From assembly GCA_003118195.1 (NCBI GenBank), contig BEXV01003391.1, positions 2,101 to 42,863 of the forward strand: a stretch of 40,763 bases of DNA, in the 5' to 3' direction. The notes beneath the pieces were generated by a model, which was not told the origin of the DNA, did not search any database, and saw nothing but the letters and a program-made list of their open reading frames with translations. Position numbers and translations under genes: made by a program. Position 1 is the first letter of the stretch. The number at the start of each line of letters is the position of its first letter. Source of the stretch: Hemicentrotus pulcherrimus (taxonomy: Eukaryota; Echinodermata; Echinoidea; Camarodonta; Strongylocentrotidae). Of this stretch, positions 1-14,500 are shown piece after piece.

Positions 1-9
1 TACTACTAT

Positions 10-45
<36 letters not shown>

Positions 46-50
46 ATGTA

Positions 51-82
<32 letters not shown>

Positions 83-134
83 ACTACCATACTACTACAT
101 TACTACACCACTACTATACTATTACTACTAATAT

Positions 135-187
<53 letters not shown>

Positions 188-232
188 AGACAACTACTAC
201 TACTACTATACTAATACCACTACTGCTTCTGC
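1..232. repeat. (ACT)n trinucleotide microsatellite
   Basis: Nearly continuous ACT/TAC units, with one short GCT-repeat interruption near 67-81 and point changes toward the right end. The array starts at or before the window edge. The Tyr- or Thr-rich open frames over it are repeat artefacts. Confidence 0.95.
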
Positions 233-1938
233 TAAATTGTTTATAAGACGACAACAAAGATAAACTGAACAAAAGGATTACGCCTCTATTTCAATTTGGA
301 AACAGAAATCAGAATAGAGAAGAGAAGAACATCATTTCGCCCGCTCCGTCCAGATAATTATACTAACCCACCATTGTCACATGGTTAGTGCAGACTATGA
401 GCAGGGGGATATATCCCTTAAACCTCATCATCTTTACCATTAGCACTCTGTCTACATAGACTAGAGCACTACACATCATACAACACAAACATTGTCAAGT
501 CAAAAACAATATCATCATCTCTCAACCTGAAAATAATTCATTCTGATGTTTGGTTTAATGTCTCATAAGTTGACAATAATTCTTAGTGATAAATAGCTTG
601 ATGTATGAGAGTGCATCACACTGTTTACAAGGTCAAACGCGATGCATGTATGTACCACCGCTTGTTTGTACAGTACATCTGTTTATCTATGAAAAGACAT
701 AAAGTAAAAAGGGATAAGTTGAGAAAGTTTGCCTGAGAAAAAAAAGGAAAACGAATAGATATAAAAATCTGAGGAGCTTACGTGCCGAGTTGCTAGGACC
801 ACGAAGAGCGTGCGATACAAGTGTGATACATTCACTGTTTTCATGATTTTGGTGTCAATAATATAGATTGACCTTTTCTCTTCTTCTTTACTTTATGTTC
901 TGCTTTCGTCCACCAAAAAAAAGTATAAAATACCGTAAAGCATACTTTAATATTCTTTACTGAATAAGTCGTATATATCATTGCCCGAACAAAATTTCTT
1001 CCCATCAGTTTATATGCAGTATATCCACAACACTTCATGAATATGGTTGATACTTTTGAATATTTATTTTATAATTGTAAGACGGGATTCTTAAACGAGG
1101 AGGAATAGTTTCTGATGTATATGCTCCATTTTGATTTTGCGATAATTTCTCGATAAATTTAAGAATGAATTAAAAATATGTATAGTTAAATAAAGTGTGT
1201 CGATGAACATCAGTTCAATTATCTTGCACGGTTTATCATATTGAGCATTTCTTTGTCCAAGTATGACTGTGGTTTGTTTTGTGAGTTAAATTTTTTTTGG
1301 TGGGGGAAACATTGATGGCGTTTATGACAATATGGTGATTGCGAATGACTTCCAGAAATGAATTTATTAAAGAACTGTGACAAGAAAAACAACTGAACCA
1401 ACAAAACAACCCCATTACAACCACCACGAACAACAAAGTCATTATGTCCCGGATATCTTCATGACAGTATTGCTTTGTGATAAACCTTTAGGTGTCTAGA
1501 GCTTGCATGTGACCTTTTCAAAGGTGCGGTTAATTTCATATTTCTGCGATGTTTCATGTTAATCATTTCATACGTAGACGGGGTTTTGATTTTGGTTACG
1601 CTTAATATGACGAAAATGTATTTATGAAGCAACAATGAGATGTAACCAAATCGAAGATAGGATTGGTTTCGGTGCTGGAGGACCATAATTCTAGGGATGG
1701 AACTCAGTGAGGGGCCTAATAAATGAGTTCTCGTTGCGGTCTTAAGTCCTATACCGATACGAGCTACTTGGTAGGGGTCCGGTTATTGTTGAAGACATTT
1801 TTTCATTTACATGGGAATATAATAAACGAAAACAGCTTTGAATAAAGAATATAAAAGGAGATGAAGCACGAGATGAATGTAGATAAAGAGAAAAGAGGTT
1901 TGGAAGAAGACAACAAAGGTTAAGAGAAGTAGAAAGCA

Positions 1939-1941
<3 letters not shown>

Positions 1942-1982
<41 letters not shown>
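1942..1982. repeat. (GA)n microsatellite
   Basis: About 20 perfect GA units followed by imperfect purine-rich sequence to about 2175. It produces Arg-Glu and Leu-Ser open frames on the two strands that are not genes. Confidence 0.95.
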
Positions 1983-1988
<6 letters not shown>

Positions 1989-3550
1989 AGAGACAGATGT
2001 TGGAGGAAGTGGGGAAAGAGAGAGAGAGAGAGAAAGGGAGGGAGAAAGAAACAGAGAGATATAAACAATTACCAAAAAAAAGAGGGGAAGGAGAGAGAGA
2101 GAGATGGGGGAGAGCGAGACGAGAGAGACAGGGAGAGGGGAGGAGGGATAGAGAAAGGGGAGGGGACATGTTATTGTGGAGTGATGAGAAGTGAATGACA
2201 AAGAGAGATCAGCAGGATGGGGTTGAAAGAGACGAGGGGAGAGTTTTGAGAATAAAACTAAGGCAAATAGTTTCATGAGCATAGAAAGTGACTGTACAAT
2301 AATACATTTCAAAGTGTTCACCGACTTCGATTTAGATTTTCCCTTTTGTTGCTCGTTCCATCTCTTTCCATGTTTTTTTTTTCCACTCGGGAGTCGCATT
2401 AACCTACTTTAGTAATCATGATACTTTTGGTTACGACCCCGGCCGCCCATTCTTTTGGCTCTGTAGGAGGCCCCTCTCTCTAGAATAAAATCAAATTTCT
2501 ATCAAATAGTTTTTATCCTGCCTTTAGGCACCGCAAACATGGCATCAACAAAAGATAATGTGTCGTATCCCATTGACCATTAACAGTATGATATGAATCA
2601 TGGAATACATGCTGTGATGCTGCTCGGATCACGATACAAAAGTGCAAGCCTCTGCATGGCCTAGATCACACTCGTCGAGAAGGTGTTAGATGTCTGGTGA
2701 ACTATATGATTTCAAATTCGAATACTCCTTTCATATTTACCGTTGAATTATTGGGCTTTACAAAAGAGGACGACTGATAAGGAGGTAGAACCGTAGAAGG
2801 AGAAGGCGGAGGAAGAGGGTCGAGGAGGAGAAGAGAAAGAAGAAGAAGAGAAAAACAGATTTAAAAAATAAACAAGCAAACAAACAAACAAAACACATGG
2901 CAATACAACTTTAGTTGCAGATAGGATTCGGATAGTCATTATTTTCGCATGCGCTGTTTGATGTAGCCCACATTGTATCGAATAAATTATTAAAAGGAGA
3001 CCCTGCAATAGTGTCGACTGAAAACATATCCTAAAAAATGAAAGGGCACAACTGTCAAGGTATATGATAATATACATTGATGACACAGCAGTATACTGTT
3101 TTATATCTGTTATTGTCATTGGTCTAGAATCTGTCAATGCTTATATTGATGGTCAATGAGTGGAGGTGGGTCGGCTGCATGAGTGGAGGGGGGGGGAGGG
3201 GGTTGACGAACGGAAAATAAATTAGAAGCACACAGCTGTGCGCTTCGCCTGTCAAAGTCAAGTTGAGGCATTTACTCCCTCACATTCTCTGACTATCTCT
3301 TCCTTTCTCTCTCTCTGTTTGACCCTTGCCACATTTCTCTTTTTCTTTCAGTTCTCTTCCCCTCTCTCTTTAAGATGCCCCTGTCTCCCCCTCTCTCTCT
3401 GTCTCTCCCCTCTCTCTTTCCCCCTCTTTCTCTCCCTTTCTGTCACCAATATGATTTTTCTCATCTGCTAGTAATTTGTTGTCTCTTCATAATTATCCCC
3501 CTTGTCTATCTCTGTTGTTTTCTCTCGAAGCCTCTCTTCTCATATCTGTT

Positions 3551-3552
<2 letters not shown>

Positions 3553-3608
<56 letters not shown>
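3553..3608. repeat. (CT)n-(CA)n compound microsatellite
   Basis: A CT run passes directly into a CA run, within a longer pyrimidine-rich tract from about 3290. Overlapping Leu/Ser and Thr/His open frames are artefacts. Confidence 0.95.
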
Positions 3609-4151
3609 GCACGCACACATACACACTGCTTTCTATTTGTTTTCCCGTCCTCCGCATCTCTCCTCAGCTAGCTCTCACTCCGATGGATATTCATCGACTT
3701 GCTCAAAATAATTGGTTCTCTTCACTCGCAGCTCTCTTTCACTCTCACTCTTTGTGGATCGCTCTGCTCCCAACAGTCAGAGCATTTATAGGGAAGTCGC
3801 CCCAGACCAGAGGAATAATATATGTAGGCCGTGTTTATATTCATTTTCAGCAAACGTCAACAAAAGCCCACCTGCTGTTGGCAACATTTCAAATCATCGA
3901 ATTGACATCTCCGCCCATCCTAGATCTGTGGAATCAATCCTAAACATCATTTCGGAATAAACTGGAATACACGATTCGACGATGTATTTTTTTGTTGGCA
4001 AACCCCTCCTATCATCAGTAGCATTTTGTCACCCTGGAATGCCTAGCTACAGTTGATGAGTAACCCGGACGGCATAGTACTCTTCACAAAGACAAACTCG
4101 TGTTCAACTGTGTTATCTTTAAATGCATTTCTTCAATTGGATACCATAACC

Positions 4152-4555
4152 ATGGAATTGAACGCTGAACTAATTTTGACATTGTTTTCAGGAGTATTCT
4201 TCTTCAATCATGTACTGTCGTGTGACGATGTATGCTCAACGGAAGGACATAATTATAGCCCAATGGGAGATGTTCCGGAGAGGATGGAATTATTCCAGTA
4301 TCATCCTGTTAAAGTGAGTCTAAATTATGTCGTCATGTCAATAGATTCAAGCGCTTTGGTATAGAATCATCATTAATATGTATAAAATGAATACAATTTT
4401 GAATTGCATATTATTGTGTTTTTTTTCTTCTCCATCCTGACGGTCTCAAAATTATTGTGTGTGTGTATATTATTATAACATTCAGTCTCTCTTCTCCTCA
4501 CTACCCGCTCTCTCTCTTCATCTGCACGTAATATATATTCTTTCTTTCTGGTTAA

Positions 4556-4591
<36 letters not shown>

Positions 4592-7500
4592 TCCCTCTCT
4601 CGCTGTATCCATTTATATATCTATCTACTGCACTTGCCTACATATATATCTATATATATATATCTACACGTATCTATGTATCTATCCATTTATCTATCAA
4701 TCATTTTCTGGCCTTAACCATGATTGCGATAATGCTAAATCATCTTGTCTGTCGAAGTAGATGGCAGCCAGGTAGCTTCTGTTCACCTCTCTTCCTTGAA
4801 TCGTCTTTCTCTGCAAGGTATCATCCCTTGTATTTAACCCTCCAACCTAATGTCCTTGTTGTCTAATGATTCCAATCATCTTCGTTATGTGATATATATT
4901 CTCTTATCAGTGGCACTGTCCTCATGTAACACACCGTGGGGTTCAAAGGTCACCTTCAGGTGTGACAACATTATCAATGAACATGGAATGCCAACCGATC
5001 TTGTTCATTTTGTACATATGAATGTTTATGAAATTGTATACAGCATTGCATTTTACTCGGCATGTAATTCAGCTCTTTAGCTGTAATCTTGCTTTAAAAA
5101 AAAAAATACTCCGCCCCCCTCCCCCTTTCAATCAAACAATCATGAAAATAGTTTTCATGTAGAAAGTTTCAAACAACTACAAAAACAACGAAAAAGTCCA
5201 CTGTGTTAAGATTCGATAAGAGCTACTGAATAACATACAATTCAGGACATTTTTTTTTTTATCCATAACGTAAATGGCGTATTCACTTCAGGGTACAACC
5301 CTCACATAATTATAAATGCCCAGCAAAAAAATGCCGCCCCTTCATTATCAATACGCCCCTGAGCGCGGCATTGGGAACACATTATACTTATCAACTTAGT
5401 AAACATTTAGAAGCCGACAGTGTTTATAATAATTGTGAGCGCTGTGCTATATTATTATATTCATTAACTGTAAATTAAAGAGAGGTATAGATGTATTTTG
5501 TCGCTGACAGATACATGCATTCTACGATCACTATGTTGAACAGTATGAAAGTTAATAACACCTCAATTTCTCGAAGTACATCACAAAATATGCGCTGTTC
5601 TGGATTTGCAGTTGATGATATTTTGTTAATCGTTGAATTACGAACTTGACAATACTCCAAAAGATGCAGTAAGAATTTACTAGATCTATCTATCAAAAAA
5701 TTACAATTCAATGCATGATGATAACCATTCCGTATTTTCCATAAAGTTCTGAATAACAATGCCTTTTTATCTAATAGAAATGTGAGAGTATTCTTGACGT
5801 AGGACGAATCTAAAGAAACAAGTCAAACATCTTAGGAGTCATAACAAAGCCCACTGTATACTATCTTTCTTTGACTGTCAGATCGGTCATGTGCGATACG
5901 TAGAGGTTGAGCCAGGCAGATACGTGCAGATGAAAACAATCGCAATGCACCCACCCATATTTGGTGAGTACTGTCACAACGCTTATTTTGTTTGATTTGA
6001 TATGATTTGATTTACCATTTGATTTGATTTGCCATTTGCCATTTGAAAATATATCTACAATGAAAAATATATAACCAGTGAGATACTCTTTCTTTCTTTT
6101 ACATCATAACCCATTAAAACGATTATCACTTTCTATGATAAAACTTGTACGCCTAAATTTGAAGAAGAAAAGGTCTTATGACCAAATCATATTTAGTTAT
6201 ATCAGTAACATTATACTCACTATTACCCACAATCAGCGCTAAATACGCTAAATCTTAATTTATACTCAATATAATTAAACCGCATCTGATCTGCTACTAT
6301 TTACTTTTCTTTGATCTACTTTGGAAAACTTCTTGTAAAGCTTAGGCGTTAACATGACCCACTTTATTCTCCTTCGCAAGTTCAATCGAAAATGGGTCTA
6401 AGCTTTGTCCAACCCTGACCTCTGTTAAAATATAGACATTCCTTAATCTATATTAGAAAAGGTACATGCAAACATAACATACTCAGGTGACAATTGCTCT
6501 GCGGCTAATAAGTAATATCCTACATAATAATAATAATAATATTCCGCTTGTATATAGCGCCCAATACATCGATACAACGATAAGTCTAAGCGCTTTACAG
6601 ATGTTATATTATTACCCCGGTCATCGAATTCAGGCTTAACCGCACACAATGTATACACATTCTCCACTCCCTATTGAAACATTCAACCGAATTCTTGACT
6701 TCAGGCTATGACCGTACACTGTACATAACGGTAATCCCAACCTTAAACTTTACCTTGAACCAAATTGCTTTACCTTGATCGTTGCCATGACTATCCTTGA
6801 CGAAATAAAGCCCGGAGCATTAATCCCCGGATCAAAATATGACGGAGCGCTGCAAACCAAAGTAACCCTTTGATATTAAGCGCACCCCAATGAATCATTA
6901 ATACAAAACGTTAACCCATCTCATTATTGACGAGGTGAAGTACGTTGATATATTTATATCGTATTTCATATATTTATATAAAGATATAAAAAACCTCACA
7001 TATTTACGTATGGAAACAAATAAGCTGGACCAATACATGCTAATATAATAAGATATTATTATATATTATATTACAAGAAAAATAATTTGTGATCTTCTTT
7101 ATTCGGGAATATTTATTTGATAACCTATTGTTCAGACATGCCCCCCCCCCCGAAAGGGATGCTATTCGTATTCAAAATACAAAATACAAAATATGACGAC
7201 AAATAGCTGAAAAGTATTGACCAAACGTGCCGCGTGTATGTGGATTAATATTCCTATACACACTATTTGGATTATAGATTTGTTTTTCTCCCAAATAAAT
7301 TGAGTCAATTTCAACTTCGTAATATTGACGGTCATACCAAACGTCACAGTATACACAAATTCATATAGAAACCTTTGTTTTTTTCGTCACAATATAGTCG
7401 CATGATCAACACTTAACTTTGTATTTAATGGACACGAATGGAATGTATTCCGTAGTGATTACAATTGAACTTTCAAACTTGAAAGGTCGTCAATCCATTC

Positions 7501-8523
7501 AGAACAGGTGTAAGCTTGAGATCTGGTAAGGAATCAAATCTCATGTGAGAATAGCTCGAGAATGATAATGAATATAATTGTATTTTTATCGCACAGTATT
7601 AAAAGCAGGTCATATAAATTAACCTGCAAAAAATGTCATTAAACTTAGTTCAACTTAACCCCACCCCCATTTCAGATGCCGTAAGCCTAAGAAGCAGACA
7701 AAAGAACGGAAAGAAACACCCAAACCATCGGCCTATCTGCATATGCGTGCATGGGATACAGATGAGCGACATACCGTTTTACACAATATTTTGTCATTAT
7801 TTAAGCGTGTTTTTTTCTTCTTAATGTTGTGTTAGGGAGATATGACGTATATGTCTTTGGCCTTCTAGCGGACATTTGTTAGAATTTAACTTTTCGTCCT
7901 GATCCGAACTCGATCATGCCCATTATGGTGTTACCTGTACGAGTAAGGGAATATTGAGGGTGATATGTCATGGTATTATTTTGCTCCTGTGTGACAAATA
8001 ATATTAGCTTGATGTTGATGGAAGAATAAAGGTATAGACTTGTTGATAATGATGCATATGCTGACCCCCACCATAAAAAAATTAACGCACAACCAAACCA
8101 ACAAACTAATTAAACAACAGTGATGAAAATAATCAACACATGTGTTTCTGTTATTTAATTGAAATATAACTTAACTACAGTTTTTAGCAGTTTGATTTCT
8201 TTGTCCAGCTACAAAGAAAGAAAATTAGGACATGATTAAAAGATAAACCACAAAAAAAGTCTTTGAGAATTCAGATCGAGGCGGGGATGGTGAAAAAGAA
8301 AGATAGAGCTCATGAGACAAGAAGAATGTAATGCGTGGGTGAGATGCCGAATATATAAGAGAAAGGTACCACGAAATACCAAACAAAGACAAAAACAGAA
8401 AGAAATATCTAAGAAACAACACGGAAGGAGTGATAAACTGATAAATACCGCAGGGAGAAAGAGTAAAGAAGGATTCGTTCAAGAAAGAAAGAGATACAGA
8501 CAGAAAAGAAGTAAAGAGAATTG

Positions 8524-8580
<57 letters not shown>

Positions 8581-11500
8581 AAAGAGGCGGTGAAGAGCGC
8601 AGGAAAGGGGATAAACATTCGACATAGAAATGACAGCGAAGAGTATATATTATTCGATAAAGTGGTATGAATTAACCCTGATTGTTATAGACCCGAAAGT
8701 ATTCAAAATGGAAAAATGGAACATGTCCATTCTCGACTTTAAAAACATGTTTTTCCTCAGCCTGTCTATTTCATTTGACCACTTGAGTATAACAAGCCAT
8801 AACAGTGAGAGAGATATATCTGACAGATTGACTACAATAGATCGCACTTTTTCCATGGAAGTATGATGCGAACACATTCCATTGCCAATGTTATTTCCAC
8901 CCCTGATTATAGCTGACAGCTGTAGTCAAGGTAGTGCATTTTAAATTTAATCGAGATTTAGAATTATTCAATCTTCAGCAATCTTCTGTGTTCGGTCTTC
9001 TAAAGCATGCGACGTTTATCCTTTGAACTAAAATGCACATGATGTACCTGCCATGTTAAAGAGACTGGGTTGAGTTCTGGGAAGAAGTAAAAAACTATTT
9101 TGTGAGCGTTATCATTGTTATTATGCAAGGATGGAAGAACATCAGATTAAGCATGTTCCTTGAAAAGCATGGCCCTTCAAATGCCTTCATATTCTAAATA
9201 TGACATAAAATACGTAAAAATCGGGGGGGGGGGGAGTTTTTTCGCCATGTGCTCGTGTAGTCCCATGTACATAATTATGTGTATAGTGCCTGTAACTTTG
9301 CCAAGATTTGGCCAAATTTCTTATCATTTTGATGAATCCGGAACCTTGCAATACACACGAATACTTATATACTAGATGATCAATCTTTTCTGATAGATTC
9401 CACACTGTTTCTTTCACAATGCAATCCCATGACCAGAACTCAACTTTATCTTTAATTATCTTATGACTACCGGTAAATGTTTATATTTATGTTTTTCTCG
9501 AAAACAGAAGTGTTTTAGGGACAACATTTTTTAGTGCTTATAATACATCCACAGGGGCATCCAAATATATCAAAATTGTAAAGAATCACCATCCACCCAA
9601 TTTTCCAATTGTACCGAAATTTTGTATTACCTAAAAAATATGTACAGTTTTTATAACACGATTGCAAAGATTTTCGAGAAATCAAATGAGAGAAAGGCAT
9701 TTGTAATATCCTTTGTATATCCTGTAGAAATATCATTCAGAATGCATGGTATGCCATTGTAATATTCGCCCATTAAAAGGTGACGCAATAAGCTATTAAC
9801 ATTTGCATTATATAGGTTGCCTTCTCGAAAGTCTTTGTGGTCGTAATAATTCTTTTGGTCTGTATACTGTTTTATTTTCAGATATTAATCCGAGAGGGAT
9901 GTCTGATTTTCATAAAATTTATTTTCAGAAATACCAAACTTTTTAACTCACGGAGAATGTAACTACATTAAAAGAGTTGCTTCGGAGAGCGGACTCGAAA
10001 CCAGTAAAACTGCCTTTAAAGGCTCTCTATCGAACGATGACGGGCACTCGTTGATGTCACACGCTCATTTACACGGCTACAATGATACATTATGGAAGGA
10101 ACAGATAGCACCTTGCGATACCGACAATGATTTCCTGCTCGATCAGGACGAAGCTTTACGATGTCTTCCTGATCTCCGTCGGCAGAACGTGACAGCCGCC
10201 ATGTTGGATTTAATGATGGGGGATCTAGAGCTCGACTACGATTCGGACGCTCGGTTCGACGCGAAGGAAATGTGGCATATATCGGAGGTGCCGGGAGTTG
10301 CCGAGGATATCCGACAATGGTTGGATAGATGGAGGAGAGAAGGGGAGAAAGGGAGAATGGTGAAGAAATGGAAAGGAAGGACAAGAGTCAGTGATCAGAC
10401 TTGGATAAGCTCTAATACCGTTAGTGGACATCCTCTACAAAAGATTCAAAACAGGTATATTTAATAAAAACCAATGCTTACTTCGAATCATTGGATCGTT
10501 GTGTCCGGTGTGTGGTAGCGTTACACGACCTTTAGTGAATCGAACACAGAAGATGACGCGATCTTTCGAAGATTTGCCGTTGAGTTTTTACAAAGTGTCG
10601 GGTAAATTGAACCAGATCATGTGTGTAGGAGAGAGGTTTGTTTCACAAACGTAACCCTCGACATTTCGTGAATAAATGGAAATGTTTTCACAAAAGGTCG
10701 GGCAACGCCACCACCCGTCCTGACGCGATGACCCGATGAATCGAAGTAAGCCATAATCAATTTTGTTATTAGCCAAGTCTAATGTTAGGTGAACAACTAT
10801 TATCATATTATAGCACGATCTCAAAGAATTTCAAGGAAACAACAATAGGGTCATTTCAAAACCTTATTGATTTGTACATAGAAAAAGCTACAATTGAAGA
10901 CAAGTCTAGTATCAAGAGAATATTTTACGTATATTAATCATGCTTATGTGATGTATTGTCAACCCTTTGCTTACTATAATGAGAATTACATCCTATTTCT
11001 GTCACGTTTTTAATGATTTTACTCTGCATTCACCCTTGTCCCCAAACCCTCTTTCTCTTCTTTTCGTCCTCTCTCTCTCCTCCATCTCTCTCTCTCTCTC
11101 TCTCTCTCTGTCTGTCTCTCCAACCCCTGCCTCTCTCTCTCTCTCTCTCTCTGTCATACTCCCCTTACCAAAACCCTCTCGCTCCATTTCCCCCTTTCAT
11201 TCTGTCTTTTTACTCTCTCCGATTTTTCTATCATGGCCCTCTTTCCCTCTTTTTACATCCGACGATGTTCAGGATCATAGCACTTACAAGACTTTCTCCA
11301 GAAATCGTGCAGACGAGTGAATCGATGCAAGTTAGTGTCACATAAGTATCCATTATGCCGCCCACACAGTAATACACATTTATTTCAGAAGAATCAGAAG
11401 ATAGTAAAGTACATAATCACTGATAAAACCGGTCCGTATTCTGATTGATTTAATTCAACCCGACCCTGGGTATACAAATCATGTTTTAAGAGCAGGTTCA

Positions 11501-14500
11501 CCCTGATAAATGAAAGAAACACGTAGGCCTACGTGAAAGCAAAAGCCAATTAAAAATAGGAAAGTTATGCATTTTTGAAGGTGTCATGACATCAGCGAGA
11601 CCCAAATTGGTATTACACTGTTACGTATCATGCGTGCTCCTCACCAATTTGCTCTGTACAGAAAATTTGATAAACTTTTATTTTCTTAGTTATTAATGTC
11701 GGAGTAGATTTGTTTCATACAGGGGTTGTATGCAAATATATTAGCAATAATTATATTAAGGGTCCAAGTGTGATTGAAAATTTTCTTAAGGGAAATATAT
11801 AATATTGAGAAATAAGATATACACATGTAAATAGAGAGCAAATGGGAGAGGAGCTCGCAAAACACGTCACGGGGGTTGCCAATTTGTGCTTGATTGATTG
11901 CAACTTTAAGCAAGTCATTACTTTTTTATCTTTTATTGGTTGATGCTCAAATTTTCACTGATCAGTTTGTCTCATTTTCTCCTTCTACGAAAACCAATTT
12001 TAAATCTTAGTATCCGATTTTGGAGGAAAAAAGGCCAAGCCCTGCGTCGGGTTTAAGGCCTTAGTCGAATACGGGCCAGTTGATTGCTTGTCGCTATCGC
12101 TACCTATAATTATTAACTCTTTTGAAATTATAGCATGAATTTCCATGCTCATAATATTATATATTGTCAAGTCAGATAGCTACTAAATGATTAGCCAACT
12201 TAATTGCCGATTAATAAATATCTTTCTTTTCTTTATATATTCTACTTTTTCGGCGTGACTATTATGTCCTCATATGTGTTTTTCCTACACAAGTATACTT
12301 GTATGCTTTATTTTTAAAACATTTTTGTAGATAAAAATTTGACGTTTTCATGAAAATTGACACAGTGTCAATTAAGATGAAAACAACAAATTTGTATTCT
12401 GATCACATTCTGGTACCGAGGAGCATAACTTTTTATGTGTAATTTTGATGACCATAAGTATGACGTCGTTACTTTAACAGCGGGTCAAACCTTTTGCAGC
12501 TCGTTTCAAATTGTCCCCTTGTACTTTTGCTAAATAGAATAACTACACACAGACATTATTACTCGGTTCCTTTCGGCTCAATGCCAAAGCGACTGCGATT
12601 TTGTCGTTGTGAAAAAATGCTCCATTTCCGACCTAAAGTTAACATTGGAATAAGTTTTAACTACAAAAAATTTTGGCGGACAATCAACAAAATGTAATTC
12701 TCATCAAGAACAAAGAAAGAGGAAAATATTCCCCAGTCTAGAATTCGGCTGAAATTGATTTGATAAAATGTCAGGAATGCGACAAGCCGTTGGTGCGATG
12801 TCGCATTTTTTTTTTCATAAGAAGAAAATCAACCTGTTCGTAATGTAACAACACAGAAAATACAATATAAGTATCTCGGAATTTATTTTCCTCCGGATCT
12901 ACCTGTCGAGTGTGGTTACAATCAAATTCATTTCATTCACTGAGTGGTCTTCACGCCTTGTTCAATTGCAAACGTCAAAATGAAATCGAAAATATTTTCA
13001 CCAGAAAGATGGATGATAAAGGACTGCACTATGTAACCTATCACGTCATAGAAATGGAGAAGAAGAGATATAGTTCATTCTTTGTTTATTTTCAGAAGGG
13101 AGCAGTCGGGAAATCCGAGGCTTGATATAATTATCAAGGGTCAGATGTATCAATTGGAATTCGAACTGTAGGCGCGCTTTCAAAAGAATCTGTTAAATAT
13201 TCGGTGTTTATCCATAAATCAGATTGAAGAAAAAAAATAGTTGTATTCTTGATATGTCCAATACATGCCAAAAGGGTGTTTCTTGCGTGGGAGGCTGGCT
13301 GTGTTGTTTTATAAGTCCTTTACAGAAATATCAAGAGTAATGAGGAACCCTTCCGCGTGATAAACGTGAAACTCAATCAACATCTTGAACACTTTGGAAA
13401 ATCAAACAAGATTTTAATGAGTATTCCCTTTTGATAAGAATAATGATCATTGAAATTGAGGTTAAAAATGTGTCTGTGAGTCTCCAATTAGCAGTTTGGT
13501 CAGTGGATTGGGACGTATAGTCGCAGATAAAAAAAAAAATCCAAAATTTCTATGTTTTCTCCTAAGTGCCTTCTCCCCATGTAGGGGCACTACTCAAAAG
13601 TATATTAAGGATAGCATAGTATCATAGGTTCTCTAAACAAAATACACTGTTGGTCATAATTGTGGAATAATTATTTTTACCCCAATTTATTGAATGATTT
13701 TGAAAATGATTTAATCCTAATAGATCTAGATAATAGTATACATTCTCAGATTTTATTGATCGACAGGAAAAATTCATCTGTAGGGCCATGCATTATGGTT
13801 CAAGGCATGCCCACATAAACGATTTTTGTTATGCTTGGGGTCGGGACAAATGCAATGAATTACTGAAAATGTATTGCTTTTTTTTTTTTGTGGGGGCGTC
13901 GACGTACCCTATCGCCCGCTGCGTACAGTCATGATTCATTGGCTTGTTTATACTGTGAGCCCCGAGGATCAAAACCGTGTCAATGTGCTATATTAGTGCC
14001 CTTTAATGAGGCATTACTCCCCATAACTGTCAGTTATGACTTAAAGACGTAGGTCCCCTATGTGATTAGCATAGTAGCACACACATGCTTTATCAGTCAC
14101 GCAAAACAAACACTCCCCAATATTGTCAATCAATAAAATTTGAGAATATATACTATTATCTAGATCTATTAAGAATAAATCATTGTCAAAATCATTCAAT
14201 AAATTGGGGTAAAAATAATTATTCCACCATTATGACCAACAGTGTAGATCCTCCTTAACCATACATTTTGATTTTTTGAAAAATAATTTATTAGTATGCG
14301 TCCTGACGATGTATTTGGTTTGAATTTGTAAGTATTTTTAATTATTCCATTTTTAGAGTATGTTTTGCTTTCACATGAAAGATATGGTTCAATAAATTCA
14401 ATTAAATTCAATTATTAAAGAAAGAGATTGACCCATTACATATCTTATTCACTATTATAAAAGTGTACTCTCTAAATTATAAAAGGAGTAAAAGTTCACT

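Larger units (their letters stand above)
1..4151. other. 5' flank of gene A, no gene seen
   Basis: I see no credible exon here. The stretch holds an ACT trinucleotide array at the left edge, a GA microsatellite around 1942-1982 inside a purine-rich tract to about 2175, a purine-rich patch near 2770-2860, a G-rich patch near 3188-3201, and a CT/CA microsatellite near 3553-3608. Open frames in these regions are Leu/Ser, Arg/Glu or Thr/His runs caused by the repeats. The promoter of gene A may lie here, but I cannot place it. Confidence 0.6.
5964..9928 (+). other. Gene A intron 2
   Basis: Phase 1 intron with donor GTGAGT and acceptor after attttcag. It contains ATTTG-type simple sequence near 5994-6047, a SINE-like fragment near 6522-6620, an AT-rich stretch near 6940-7080, a GA microsatellite at 8524-8586 and a TTAA-flanked MITE at 9060-9451. 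I see no coding exon. Confidence 0.85.

Noticed and set aside
46..246. Tyr/Thr-rich open frame in the ACT array
   Set aside because: It is produced entirely by the trinucleotide repeat and has no domain or splice context.
1742..2399. Ser/Leu-rich minus-strand and Arg/Glu-rich plus-strand open frames
   Set aside because: Low-complexity translations of a GA microsatellite.
3238..3960. Several overlapping open frames, up to 155 codons
   Set aside because: They cross the CT/CA microsatellite and overlap in three frames; no conserved motif is seen.
9187..9417. Minus-strand frame similar to the one at 18204-18398
   Set aside because: The similarity is explained by two copies of the TTAA-flanked MITE; the frames are disrupted between copies.
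10424..10654. 76-codon frame overlapping the end of gene A exon 3
   Set aside because: It is intron read-through in another frame; the paralogue shows the exon ending at the GT donor.
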